Of a DNA stretch of 64,000 nucleotides, positions 18,334 to 26,723 are shown piece by piece. Where the stretch lies: assembly GCF_900209925.1 (NCBI RefSeq), contig NZ_LT907978.1:989219-1053218 (forward strand). Direction: 5' to 3'. Made by a program: the position numbers and the translations under genes. Position 1 is the first letter of the stretch. The number at the start of each line of letters is the position of its first letter. The notes under the pieces are model-generated. The model did no database searches and was not told where the DNA came from. It saw nothing but the letters and a program-made list of their open reading frames with translations. The stretch is from Anaerobutyricum hallii (GTDB lineage Bacteria > Bacillota > Clostridia > Lachnospirales > Lachnospiraceae).

Positions 18334-19611
18334 ATGAGAAAACATATAGCAGTAGTTATGGCTGTGATCATGGCGCTTTCTATCTGTGGATGTGGAAGCA
18401 GTAAGTCACTTTTTCCTGAGAATACAGGAGAGCAGCAGGAAACAAAGACTGCAGACAGTGGAAGTATGAAAGTGGGGTATCTGCTCTCTTCAGACGGAGA
18501 TGCACCAGATACCGTTGCGCGAGTACAGGGAATCCGCAAGATGCAGGAGCAGACAGGAATAAAAGATGATCAGATCATCATTAAAGAAAGTGTTAAGAAG
18601 TCTGATTGTGAGAAGAAAGCAGCGGAACTTGCAGAAAAAGGCTGCAGCATTATTTTTTCTGAAAATCCGGAGTTTGAAAGTGTATTAGAAGAAACAGCGA
18701 AGAAGTATCCGAAGGTACAGTTTTGTCAGGAAGGCGGAAAGCTTGCTAAGGACAGTGAACTTTCTAACTTTCATAACTACGATACAAGAATATATGAAGC
18801 ATATCATGTAGCTGGTCTCGTTGCTGGTATCAAATTAAATCATCTTCTTGATAAAGGAGATATTTCCGCGGAAGACTGTGTGATTGGATTTGTGGCATGC
18901 GAAAAGAATGCAAAGACAACAAGCTGTATTAATGCATTTTATCTTGGAGTAGAAAGAGCTTGTTCACAGTCCTCTGTTTTAGTTCGTTATGTCGGTAAAA
19001 GAGGCGTTTATGATGCAGATGGGAAGGCAGCAAGACAGCTTATTGCAGCTGGTGTGAAGATGATGGCGCAGTATACGTATACCACTGCTGTAGCAACGGT
19101 ATGTGCAGAGAATGATACTCCATTGATTGGAAATGACATCAATCTTATTTCTACCGCACCAAAAGATGCACTTACTTCTGTGATATCTGACTGGAGTGTA
19201 TATTATGCTTATGCAGTGAATAAAGTATTAAAAGACAAAGAAATCGCAACAGACTGGACAGCTGGTTATGCAGAGAATGCTGTTGTGCTTTCTCAGCTGA
19301 ATGATGAGCATATATCAGACGGTACTGTAGAAAAAGTTGCTGAACTGGAGAAGAATTTAAGAGCTGGAAATGCAAAAGTATTTAATATAGAGAAGTTTAC
19401 GGTCGATGGTTCTTCTCTTGATACATTAGCAAAGAGTAACAAAAAGTTTAAGAAATATAAAAAGTACATTAGAAATGGAAATTTACAGGAATCCATGACA
19501 CAGTCGAAATCTGTTTTTGATATCTTTGTTGATGGAGTAACAGAAAGTACGCATGATTATCTTGCAGAACAGGAAGAGAAATCTGCCGAATCTACAACAG
19601 AAGAGAATTAA
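18334..19611 (+). CDS. BMP-family ABC transporter substrate-binding lipoprotein (second)
   Basis: A paralogue of the receptor at 13284, 425 residues. The ATG at 18334 follows CGGAGG and gives a signal peptide ending in the lipobox ICGC. The body mirrors the first copy (KVGYLLSSDGDAPDT, AEKGCSIIFSENPEFES, VAGLVAGIKLNHL, GNDINLISTAPKDALTS) but differs widely, so the ligand may differ. A Glu/Ser/Thr-rich tail (about 405-425) is unique to this copy. It lies at the end of the operon and is followed by the secG promoter. Confidence 0.9.
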   Translation: MRKHIAVVMAVIMALSICGCGSSKSLFPENTGEQQETKTADSGSMKVGYLLSSDGDAPDTVARVQGIRKMQEQTGIKDDQIIIKESVKKSDCEKKAAELAEKGCSIIFSENPEFESVLEETAKKYPKVQFCQEGGKLAKDSELSNFHNYDTRIYEAYHVAGLVAGIKLNHLLDKGDISAEDCVIGFVACEKNAKTTSCINAFYLGVERACSQSSVLVRYVGKRGVYDADGKAARQLIAAGVKMMAQYTYTTAVATVCAENDTPLIGNDINLISTAPKDALTSVISDWSVYYAYAVNKVLKDKEIATDWTAGYAENAVVLSQLNDEHISDGTVEKVAELEKNLRAGNAKVFNIEKFTVDGSSLDTLAKSNKKFKKYKKYIRNGNLQESMTQSKSVFDIFVDGVTESTHDYLAEQEEKSAESTTEEN

Positions 19612-19615
19612 AAGC

Positions 19616-19644
19616 TTGTTTTGTGGAAAAAACTGTGCTATAAT
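19616..19644 (+). promoter_or_regulatory. Promoter of secG
   Basis: TTGTTT at 19616-19621 and a perfect TATAAT at 19639-19644, spaced by 17 bases, 38 bases before secG. Confidence 0.75.
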
Positions 19645-19681
19645 AGTTTAGATTTTGTGTAGATGGCAGGAGGTGTGAAAT

Positions 19682-19924
19682 TTGGCTAGAACATTAGTAA
19701 CAATCGTATTTATGTTAATATGTCTTGCGATGATTATAGTGGTAATGATGCAGGAAAGCAAGAATTCAGGGTTCGGTGCCTTAAGCGGACAGGTTGATTC
19801 TGATTCTTATGTTAGAAAGAACCGTGGTCGGACTAAGGAAGGTAAGTTAGAAAGAATTACAGCAATTCTTGGATTTTTGTTCTTCGTAGTAGCCATCGGC
19901 CTATGCCTGAAGGTTTTCCAGTAA
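19682..19924 (+). CDS. secG: Preprotein translocase subunit SecG
   Basis: Small membrane partner of the SecYEG channel, 80 residues with two hydrophobic spans (about 3-23 and 58-77) and a cytoplasmic loop holding the family pattern QESKNSGFGALSG. The start is TTG, supported by AGGAGGTG upstream. It heads the classic secG-rnr-smpB cluster. A terminator-like hairpin lies after it, so rnr may be partly uncoupled. Confidence 0.93.
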   Translation: MARTLVTIVFMLICLAMIIVVMMQESKNSGFGALSGQVDSDSYVRKNRGRTKEGKLERITAILGFLFFVVAIGLCLKVFQ

Positions 19925-19943
19925 TTTTAAAGCAGACTATGAT

Positions 19944-19984
19944 GCCGTCTCAATTCGCAAACTGAACTGAGGCGGCTTTTTTTG
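19944..19984 (+). terminator. Terminator between secG and rnr
   Basis: GCCGTCTCAATTCG pairs with CTGAACTGAGGCGGC (with a mismatch) and is followed by eight or more T. It ends only 28 bases before rnr, so it may act as an attenuator. Confidence 0.8.
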
Positions 19985-20012
19985 ACAAAAGTTTTGACAG
20001 GGGAAGCTATTT

Positions 20013-22349
20013 ATGAAAGATAAATTATTATTTGAACAGCGTAAAAACAGCATACGGGATATGATTTATGACCCGGATTATATTCCTTTAAAATTAAAAG
20101 AAATGGCATATCTTATGGATGTACCACATAAAGACAGGGGCGCATTAAAAGAAGTAATGGATGCTCTTGTGGCAGATGGAAGTGTAGAACTTACAGCGAA
20201 GGGAAAGTATATTAAGCCGGAGAACCACAATGTTACGGGCGTATTCACAGCGAATGCACGTGGTTTTGGTTTTGTGACGGTTGAGGGAGAAGAAGAAGAT
20301 ATCTTTATTCCTGCGACACAGGTAAACGGTGCGCTTCATAAAGATATTGTTAAAGTGAAAGTGACAAAGAGGTCGGGAAGAGAAGGAAAGCGCCGCGAGG
20401 GAATGGTCTTAAAAATATTAGAACGTGGCTGTAAGACACTTGTCGGTACCTTCCAGAAGAATACCAGCTTCGGGTTTGTTCTCCCGGATGACCGTCATTA
20501 CGATAAAGATATTTTTATTTCTAAGAAGCATATGAGTGGCGCAAAGGGCGGAGATAAAGTAGTAGTTCGTCTGACGGATTTTGGAGGAGAAAGAAAGAAA
20601 CCGGAAGGAGCGGTTATTGAAATTCTTGGACCAATGGATGATCCAGCTACCGATGTGACAAGTATTATACGTGCTTATGGAATTGAACAAGAATTCCCAA
20701 AGTCTGTTATGAAAGAAGCACAGTCTGTACCTCAGGAGATTTCAGAACAGCCAGGCGGAAAGCGTGTGGATTTCCGAAATCTTCTTACAGTAACAATTGA
20801 TGGAGAAGATGCGAGAGACTTAGATGATGCAATCACACTTTCTAAAAAGGATGAGAAGTATTATCTCGGTGTGCATATCGCAGATGTAGCTCACTACGTT
20901 AAAGAAGACTCACCGCTTGATAAAGAAGCATTAGAACGAGCAACTAGCGTTTATCTTGCAGATCGTGTTATTCCGATGCTTCCAAGAGAACTTTCCAACG
21001 GAATCTGTTCTTTGAACGCAGGAACAGACCGTCTTGCAATGAGTTGTATGATGACATTTGATGTAAATGGTAATGTACTTGATCATACGATTACGGAATC
21101 AGTGATCTGTGTTGATGAACGAATGAGTTATACAGGTGTAAAGGCGATTCTTGAAGGTCAGGAACATCCAGAAGGAAAAAGAGAAGATATTCGTGCATTA
21201 TGTTTTTTAATGAAAGAAGCAGCAGCTATTTTAAAAGAGAAGCGTAGAAAACGAGGGGCGATCGACTTTGATTTTCCGGAATCTAAGATCATCGTAGACG
21301 ATAAGGGATATCCGATAGATATTCATCCATATGAGAGAAATGTTGCAACAGATATCATTGAAGACTTTATGCTTCTTGCCAATGAAACGGTTGCTGAGGA
21401 TTACTTCTGGCAGGAAATTCCATTCCTTTATCGAACACATGAGACACCCGATAGCGATAAGATAAAGAAACTTGATACATTTATCCATAATTTTGGATAT
21501 TATATGAAGACCGGAAGAGAGAACTTTCATCCGAAAGAAATTCAGAAACTTCTTTTTTCATTAGAAGGAGAACCGGAGGAACCATTAATTAGCCGCCTTG
21601 CACTCAGATCAATGAAACAGGCGAAGTATACAACGCTGAATGTAGGGCATTTTGGACTTTCCACACAGTACTATACGCATTTTACATCACCGATACGACG
21701 TTACCCTGACTTACAGATCCACCGAATTATCAAAGAGAATATTCACGGAAAGTTGAATCAGAAGCGATTAGAACATTATGAGGCCATATTACCATCGGTG
21801 GCACAGCAGAGTTCTACTATGGAACGTCGTGCACAGGATGCGGAAAGAGAAGTGGACAAACTGAAAAAAGTAGAATATATGCAGCAGTATTTAGGAGAAG
21901 CCTTTACAGGTGTCATTTCTGGAGTAACCTCCTGGGGATTTTTTGTAGAACTTGATAATACGATCGAAGGAATGGTTTCGATTAACAGCCTGTTAGATGA
22001 TTTCTATGTATTTGATGAAGAAAGTTATAAGCTTACGGGGGAACATACCGGACGAATTTTCACACTGGGTCAAAAGGTAGAAATTGTAGTTCGTTCTGCA
22101 GATAAAATGGAACGTACGATAGATTTTGTTTTAAAAGAATTTTCGCAGCATGCTGATTATCCTGATCCAGATGATTATTATGGTGATGGAATACCAGGAG
22201 ATAGTTTTGCGGAAGAAGATTCTGAATTTGACGAGACCGGAAGCAGCCTTCCGGATAAGGACGGTATTCTTTTAAATGACTGGATTGATGATGAGGAAGC
22301 AGACCGCCTGCTCCATCTTTACAGCAAAAAGAAAATTGATGAGATTTAG
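20013..22349 (+). CDS. rnr: Ribonuclease R
   Basis: 3'-5' exoribonuclease that degrades structured RNA and helps tmRNA quality control. 778 residues. Order: winged-helix N-terminus (about 15-65), cold-shock-like domains (about 70-220), RNB catalytic domain with TIDGEDARDLDDAITL (about 262-277; catalytic Asp residues) and YTHFTSPIRRYPDLQIHR (about 555), then an S1 domain (about 628-710: FTGVISGVTSWGFFVELDN). An acidic tail ends the protein. GGGGAAG precedes the ATG. Confidence 0.97.
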   Translation: MKDKLLFEQRKNSIRDMIYDPDYIPLKLKEMAYLMDVPHKDRGALKEVMDALVADGSVELTAKGKYIKPENHNVTGVFTANARGFGFVTVEGEEEDIFIPATQVNGALHKDIVKVKVTKRSGREGKRREGMVLKILERGCKTLVGTFQKNTSFGFVLPDDRHYDKDIFISKKHMSGAKGGDKVVVRLTDFGGERKKPEGAVIEILGPMDDPATDVTSIIRAYGIEQEFPKSVMKEAQSVPQEISEQPGGKRVDFRNLLTVTIDGEDARDLDDAITLSKKDEKYYLGVHIADVAHYVKEDSPLDKEALERATSVYLADRVIPMLPRELSNGICSLNAGTDRLAMSCMMTFDVNGNVLDHTITESVICVDERMSYTGVKAILEGQEHPEGKREDIRALCFLMKEAAAILKEKRRKRGAIDFDFPESKIIVDDKGYPIDIHPYERNVATDIIEDFMLLANETVAEDYFWQEIPFLYRTHETPDSDKIKKLDTFIHNFGYYMKTGRENFHPKEIQKLLFSLEGEPEEPLISRLALRSMKQAKYTTLNVGHFGLSTQYYTHFTSPIRRYPDLQIHRIIKENIHGKLNQKRLEHYEAILPSVAQQSSTMERRAQDAEREVDKLKKVEYMQQYLGEAFTGVISGVTSWGFFVELDNTIEGMVSINSLLDDFYVFDEESYKLTGEHTGRIFTLGQKVEIVVRSADKMERTIDFVLKEFSQHADYPDPDDYYGDGIPGDSFAEEDSEFDETGSSLPDKDGILLNDWIDDEEADRLLHLYSKKKIDEI

Positions 22350-22429
22350 CATCGTTAAATATATGTACTTATGGGGTTCAGTAAGGCAAGGAATCTAAGA
22401 GTATATTATGACAGGAAAGGGGAATTTGT

Positions 22430-22903
22430 ATGGCAAAATCAGAAGGCATTAAATTAATTGCCAACAATAAAAAAGCATATCACGATTACTTTATCGATGA
22501 AAAATATGAGGCAGGAATTGCTCTTCATGGAACCGAAGTAAAGTCTCTGCGCATGGGCAAATGTAGTATAAAAGAATCCTTTGTAACAATAAGTAATAAA
22601 GGAGAAGTGCTCATTAATCATATGCATATCAGCCCTTATGAAAAGGGGAATATTTTTAATCGTGATCCACTTCGTGTAAGAAAGCTTCTTCTTCATAAAT
22701 CAGAAATCAATAAACTGGCCGGTCAGATTAAAATGAAAGGCTACACCTTAATGCCATTAAAAGTTTACTTTAAAGGCAGCCTTGTAAAAGTTGAAATCGG
22801 TCTTGCCCGAGGTAAGAAGTTATACGATAAGAGACAGGATATTGCAAAGAAAGATGCAAAAAGAGAAGCCGAAAGAGACTTTAAAATCCGCAATTTAGGT
22901 TAG
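22430..22903 (+). CDS. smpB: SsrA-binding protein SmpB
   Basis: Binds tmRNA and carries it to stalled ribosomes. 157 residues, normal size. Landmarks are [50 protein letters not shown] and the basic C-terminal helix [20 protein letters not shown]. It follows rnr by 80 bases in the usual cluster. The tmRNA gene often found next to smpB was not seen here. A large foldback structure starts right after the stop. Confidence 0.97.
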   Translation: MAKSEGIKLIANNKKAYHDYFIDEKYEAGIALHGTEVKSLRMGKCSIKESFVTISNKGEVLINHMHISPYEKGNIFNRDPLRVRKLLLHKSEINKLAGQIKMKGYTLMPLKVYFKGSLVKVEIGLARGKKLYDKRQDIAKKDAKREAERDFKIRNLG

Positions 22904-22907
22904 ATTT

Positions 22908-23059
22908 TGTAGATTGATGTAGACGAAAAAAGAAAAAACACCCTATCCCATCTGCTCTGTAGTCGCTGTGTTTAAAATGCTTATCCGCATCTTAAACATG
23001 CTCCGAAGCCGCATCTGGGATAGGGTGTTTTTTCTTTTTTCTGACTATCTAAATCTACA
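22908..23059 (+). repeat. Large foldback structure after smpB (also a strong bidirectional terminator)
   Basis: A 25-bp perfect stem joins 22926-22950 with 23016-23040; an outer 8-bp stem joins TGTAGATT (22908-22915) with AATCTACA (23052-23059). The loop holds a second hairpin (22970-22980 with 22987-22997). The GC-rich stem is followed by T-runs on both strands, so it should end transcription in either direction. Its size exceeds an ordinary terminator. Confidence 0.85.
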
Positions 23060-23143
23060 GTTGGAAGGAATGGGAATTCTCCAGAATATTATGGCTTTCC
23101 ATGGAATTAAATTCAAAAGGATTGACATTTAAATTTTTCACTG

Positions 23144-23158
23144 CTGCTCGACTTGAAT
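23144..23158 (+). repeat. Dispersed hairpin repeat, right-end fragment (copy C)
   Basis: CTGCTCGACTTGAAT is identical over 15 bases to 14654-14668, the right arm of copy A. The rest of the element is absent here. Confidence 0.6.
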
Positions 23159-23209
23159 TGAAGGAGAATCGTAGATTTCTGGACAAGCCCCTTATTTCCC
23201 TCAGACAAA

Positions 23210-23386
23210 AATCCTGATTTCATCTGGCGCTAAAGGACAGAAAACCAGAAACTTTATATAGAATAAAATGTGATGTCGGAGCAAATAAAAATGCCGGTCA
23301 GGCATTTTCTATGCCGCGACTATCTTCACATTTTATTCTATATAAAGTTTCTGGTTTTCGTTTCTTTAATCCATCAAATCAGGATT
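23210..23386. repeat. 177-bp foldback element before pyrH block
   Basis: A 33-bp perfect inverted repeat joins 23241-23273 with 23326-23358. Outside it, AATCCTGATTT (23210-23220) pairs with AAATCAGGATT (23376-23386). Inside the 52-nt spacer AAAATGCC/GGCATTTT (23288-23295 with 23301-23308) forms another hairpin. No protein is encoded credibly. A MITE-like element or a structured RNA are both possible. Confidence 0.85.
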
Positions 23387-23398
23387 GATATCTGGTTC

Positions 23399-23427
23399 TT
23401 TACATTGGGGGCAGAATCGGCTATAAT
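23399..23427 (+). promoter_or_regulatory. Promoter before the small ORF and pyrH
   Basis: TTTACA at 23399-23404 and a perfect TATAAT at 23422-23427, spaced by exactly 17 bases. It starts 13 bases beyond the foldback element. Confidence 0.8.
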
Positions 23428-23483
23428 GTTATTAAGTATTACTTTGCCTTTTTGTACAAGGTAGAGAATCAGAGGTGTGAAGA

Positions 23484-23681
23484 ATGAAAGTATTATTGTC
23501 GAATGTTTCGAGGAAAAATGGATATATGATCATAGATGTCTTTTTTTCGGTGCTGTCAGGGATGAACTATCCAGTGTTAGCGCATGATGATACTATGCTT
23601 AAATTTATTGATGTAGATGAGAAATTTAGGAAGACAGAGATTCGTTATGATTTTCGCACCCGGAAGATTATCATGGGATAA
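23484..23681 (+). CDS. Small hypothetical protein ahead of pyrH
   Basis: 65 residues, not recognised. It has a GAGGTG ribosome site seven bases before the ATG, lies 57 bases behind a near-consensus promoter, and its stop is 18 bases before the pyrH ATG, so it would be the first gene of the pyrH transcript. The protein mixes a hydrophobic centre (MIIDVFFSVLSGMNYPVL, about 15-32) with a basic C-terminus (KTEIRYDFRTRKII). No signal peptide or known motif is visible. It may be a real gene or a leader peptide. Confidence 0.5.
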   Translation: MKVLLSNVSRKNGYMIIDVFFSVLSGMNYPVLAHDDTMLKFIDVDEKFRKTEIRYDFRTRKIIMG

Positions 23682-23699
23682 AGACTTTTGGAGGTTTAC

Positions 23700-24413
23700 A
23701 TGAAAGATTTAAAAGGTTTAAAACGTGTTTTATTAAAGTTAAGTGGAGAGGCGTTAGCCGGAGAGAAGAAGACTGGCTTTGATGAGGAAACCGTATTAAA
23801 AGTAGCAGAGCAGGTAAAGCAGATCGTTGATGATGGGGTGCAGGTTGCTATTGTTATTGGCGGCGGTAATTTCTGGAGAGGAAGAACCAGCGAGAACATG
23901 GAAAGAACCAAGGCAGATCAGATTGGTATGCTTGCAACTGTAATGAACTGTATTTATGTTTCTGATATGTTCCGTCATGCAGGAATGAAGACTAAGGTTT
24001 ATACTCCTTTTACCTGTGGAGCATTTACAGAACTTTTTTCAAAAGATGATGCAGTGAATAATCTGGAAGATGGAGTGGTAACTTTCTTTGCCGGCGGAAC
24101 CGGACATCCATATTTCTCCACAGATACAGCTACAGCTCTTCGTGCCATTGAGATTGAAGCGGATGCGATTCTTTTAGCAAAAGCAATTGATGGTGTATAT
24201 GACAGTGATCCGAAGGTGAATCCGGATGCTGTGAAGTATGATGAGATTTCTCTTGATGAGGTACTTTCCAAAAAGCTTGGTGTTATTGATCTGACAGCAA
24301 CAATCATGTGCCTTGAGAATAAGATGCCATTAGTCATTTTTGGTTTGGAAGAGGAGAACAGTATTGTAAATACAATGAGTGGCAAGTTTAACGGAACATA
24401 TGTTACGGTATAG
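23700..24413 (+). CDS. pyrH: UMP kinase
   Basis: Phosphorylates UMP to UDP; amino-acid-kinase fold. The ATG at 23700 is preferred because GGAGG (23690-23694) is correctly spaced and the protein then begins normally with KRVLLKLSGEALAG. 237 residues. Other landmarks are GGGNFWRGR and GGTGHPYFSTDTATALRA, and the nucleotide part AIDGVYDSDPK. In many Firmicutes rpsB-tsf come before it; here a small ORF and a foldback element do. Confidence 0.97.
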   Translation: MKDLKGLKRVLLKLSGEALAGEKKTGFDEETVLKVAEQVKQIVDDGVQVAIVIGGGNFWRGRTSENMERTKADQIGMLATVMNCIYVSDMFRHAGMKTKVYTPFTCGAFTELFSKDDAVNNLEDGVVTFFAGGTGHPYFSTDTATALRAIEIEADAILLAKAIDGVYDSDPKVNPDAVKYDEISLDEVLSKKLGVIDLTATIMCLENKMPLVIFGLEEENSIVNTMSGKFNGTYVTV

Positions 24414-24447
24414 AGGTATTGTTTGATAAATAAAAAATGGAAATAGC

Positions 24448-24476
24448 TTGACAATCAAGATGGATTATTGTAAATT
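24448..24476 (+). promoter_or_regulatory. Promoter of frr
   Basis: A perfect TTGACA at 24448-24453 and TAAATT at 24471-24476, spaced by 17 bases, 50 bases before frr. Confidence 0.7.
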
Positions 24477-24526
24477 AATACCACACAATAATAGAGAGTA
24501 CAAAGTATAATGTAGGAGGACATATT

Positions 24527-25072
24527 ATGATAAAGAAGTTTGAAGAGAAGATGCAGAAGTCTATTGAGAGTCTGGAGAGAGAGTATAACTCTATTCGTGC
24601 CGGAAGAGCGAATCCGCATGTATTAGATAAGATTAAGGTAGACTATTATGGAACCCCTACTCCATTACAGCAGGTTGGTAATGTTTCTGTTCCTGAACCA
24701 AGAATTATTACGATTCAGCCATGGGAGACTTCTCTTTTAAAGGCAATTGAGAAGGAGATTATGCAGTCTGATATCGGAATTAATCCTACGAATGATGGTA
24801 AGGTTATCCGTCTTGTGTTCCCTGAATTGACAGAGGAACGAAGAAAGGAACTTGTAAAGGACGTTAAGAAAAAGGGTGAGGCAGCGAAGGTTGCTATCCG
24901 TAATATCAGAAGAGATGCGAATGATACGCTTAAGAAGGCGAACAAGAATAATGAGATTACTGAGGATGAATTAAAAGATCAGCAGGATAAAGTACAGAAA
25001 GCTACAGATAAGCATATTAAGACAATCGATGGAATGATCGATAAGAAGTCTCAGGAGATTCTTACAGTATAG
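24527..25072 (+). CDS. frr: Ribosome recycling factor
   Basis: Splits post-termination ribosomes with EF-G. 181 residues, about the usual 185. Family features include SLEREYNSIRAGRANPHVLD near the N-terminus, the hinge region YYGTPTPLQQVGNVSVPEPR, and the helical C-terminus with VRKKGE-like and IRRDANDTLKK parts. AGGAGG precedes the ATG. It keeps its usual place after pyrH. Confidence 0.98.
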   Translation: MIKKFEEKMQKSIESLEREYNSIRAGRANPHVLDKIKVDYYGTPTPLQQVGNVSVPEPRIITIQPWETSLLKAIEKEIMQSDIGINPTNDGKVIRLVFPELTEERRKELVKDVKKKGEAAKVAIRNIRRDANDTLKKANKNNEITEDELKDQQDKVQKATDKHIKTIDGMIDKKSQEILTV

Positions 25073-25085
25073 TATCATGGAAAGC

Positions 25086-25124
25086 AACCAGGCGGCCGGC
25101 GTGACTGGCTGTCTGGTTTTTCTT
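25086..25124 (+). terminator. Terminator after frr
   Basis: AACCAG at 25086-25091 pairs with CTGGTT at 25113-25118, with further pairs inside, followed by a T-rich tail. Confidence 0.7.
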
Positions 25125-25173
25125 ATGTGTTTCATTATAAGATTGGTTTAGAAGTTTGGAGGTTTACAGATAA

Positions 25174-25899
25174 GTGGAAAAGGAATTGAATGGAAAGATG
25201 CTTGTAATTCCGGAGCATGTGGCTATTATATTAGATGGAAATGGACGATGGGCCAAGAAACGTCTGATGCCTAGAAATTATGGACATTCCCAGGGGGCGA
25301 AGACAGTAGAACAGATCTGTGAAGATGCGTGGAATATCGGAATCAAGTATTTGACAGTATATGCATTTTCAACAGAAAACTGGAGACGTCCGGATAAGGA
25401 AGTAAAGGCATTGATGAGGCTTTTACGAAAGTATTTAAAAGATTGTATCGAAAGAACAGCAAAGAATAACATGCGGGTTCGTGTTATTGGAGAAAAGAGC
25501 CGTTTAGATGATGATATCAGGGCAGCAATTGATGAACTTGAAGAGGTTTCTGCAGCGAATACAGGACTTAATTTTACGATTGCGCTTAATTACGGAAGCA
25601 GGGATGAGATGGTAAGAGCAATGCGCCACATGGCACAGGATTGCAAAGAGGGAGCATTTTCTGTGGAAGAGATTACTGAAGAACGGTTTGCTTCTTATCT
25701 TGATACAAAGGATCTGCCAGATCCGGATCTGATGATTCGGACAAGTGGCGAACAGAGACTTTCTAACTGGCTGTTATGGCAGCTTGCCTATGCGGAATTC
25801 TATTTTACAGATGTACTCTGGCCGGATTTTGATAAGCAGGAATTAATACGGGCTGTAGAGTATTATAATACCAGAGAACGCCGTTTTGGCGGAGTCTGA
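25174..25899 (+). CDS. uppS: Isoprenyl (undecaprenyl) diphosphate synthase
   Basis: cis-Prenyltransferase that makes the C55 lipid carrier for cell-wall precursors. 241 residues. Landmarks are ILDGNGRWAKKR (metal Asp), YAFSTENWRRP, FTIALNYGSRDEM and DLMIRTSGEQRLSNWLLWQ. The start is GTG at 25174 with GGAGG 11 bases upstream. It opens the envelope-lipid part of the cluster, 15 bases ahead of cdsA. Confidence 0.97.
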   Translation: MEKELNGKMLVIPEHVAIILDGNGRWAKKRLMPRNYGHSQGAKTVEQICEDAWNIGIKYLTVYAFSTENWRRPDKEVKALMRLLRKYLKDCIERTAKNNMRVRVIGEKSRLDDDIRAAIDELEEVSAANTGLNFTIALNYGSRDEMVRAMRHMAQDCKEGAFSVEEITEERFASYLDTKDLPDPDLMIRTSGEQRLSNWLLWQLAYAEFYFTDVLWPDFDKQELIRAVEYYNTRERRFGGV

Positions 25900-25913
25900 T
25901 AAGGAGGACAGCG

Positions 25914-26723
25914 ATGTTTAAACAGAGATTGATCAGCGGAATTATTCTGGTGATTATTGCGTTTGTTACACTATATTATGGTGGCTTTCTTACATTTTTT
26001 GTAGTGGGAGCGATTTCTTTGATTGGTGTATTTGAGTTATTAAGAGTGATCCATATGGAGAAGTCTGCTCTTGGTGTCATAGTATACACAGGTAGTATAT
26101 TATATTATTTGTTATTACTTCTTGGATTAGAGCAGTATATAATCCCGTTGGCATTACTGGTACTTATTATGCTGATAGCGGTATATGTGTTTACTTTTCC
26201 TAAATATGAGATTTCGAGTGTGGCGATTTCTTATTTTGCATTATTTTACGTTACAATAATGCTTTCCTGTATTTATCGAATCCGTATGCTTTCTGATGGT
26301 GCTTATATGGTAGTTCTTGTATTTTTAAGTGCCTGGGGTAATGATACACTGGCATATTGTGCCGGACGATTATTTGGAAAGCATAAGATGTCTCCAATAT
26401 TAAGTCCGAAGAAGACAATAGAAGGTGCTGTAGGCGGGGTTATCGGAGCAGGTTTACTTGGCTGCCTTTATGGTTTGATCTCAAAGAATTTCCTGTCAGT
26501 TCATTATAACCTGATTATAGTATTTGGCATAGTATGTGCTGTAGGTGGTCTTATTAGTATCATTGGAGATTTAGGTGCTTCTGCGATTAAGAGAAATTAT
26601 GATATCAAAGATTACAGTCATTTGATTCCGGGGCATGGAGGTATTTTGGATCGATTTGACAGTATTATATTTACGGCACCGATTATTTATTATATGTTAG
26701 TGATGGTGGTGGGATTAAAATGA
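25914..26723 (+). CDS. cdsA: Phosphatidate cytidylyltransferase
   Basis: Integral membrane enzyme that makes CDP-diacylglycerol from phosphatidate and CTP. 269 residues with about eight membrane spans. The C-terminal family signature is present: IIGDLGASAIKRNYDIKDYS then LIPGHGGILDRFDS. AAGGAGG lies before the ATG. The stop overlaps the dxr start by four bases (ATGA), showing translational coupling. Confidence 0.97.
   Translation: MFKQRLISGIILVIIAFVTLYYGGFLTFFVVGAISLIGVFELLRVIHMEKSALGVIVYTGSILYYLLLLLGLEQYIIPLALLVLIMLIAVYVFTFPKYEISSVAISYFALFYVTIMLSCIYRIRMLSDGAYMVVLVFLSAWGNDTLAYCAGRLFGKHKMSPILSPKKTIEGAVGGVIGAGLLGCLYGLISKNFLSVHYNLIIVFGIVCAVGGLISIIGDLGASAIKRNYDIKDYSHLIPGHGGILDRFDSIIFTAPIIYYMLVMVVGLK

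Noticed and set aside
23270-23464. 64-codon ORF in the foldback element
   Set aside because: It crosses the hairpin and the promoter; no ribosome site was seen.
22904-23483. tmRNA gene after smpB
   Set aside because: Neither the usual start (GGGG..., T-arm) nor the CCA-type end or a tag-like ORF could be found; the hairpins are perfect inverted repeats.
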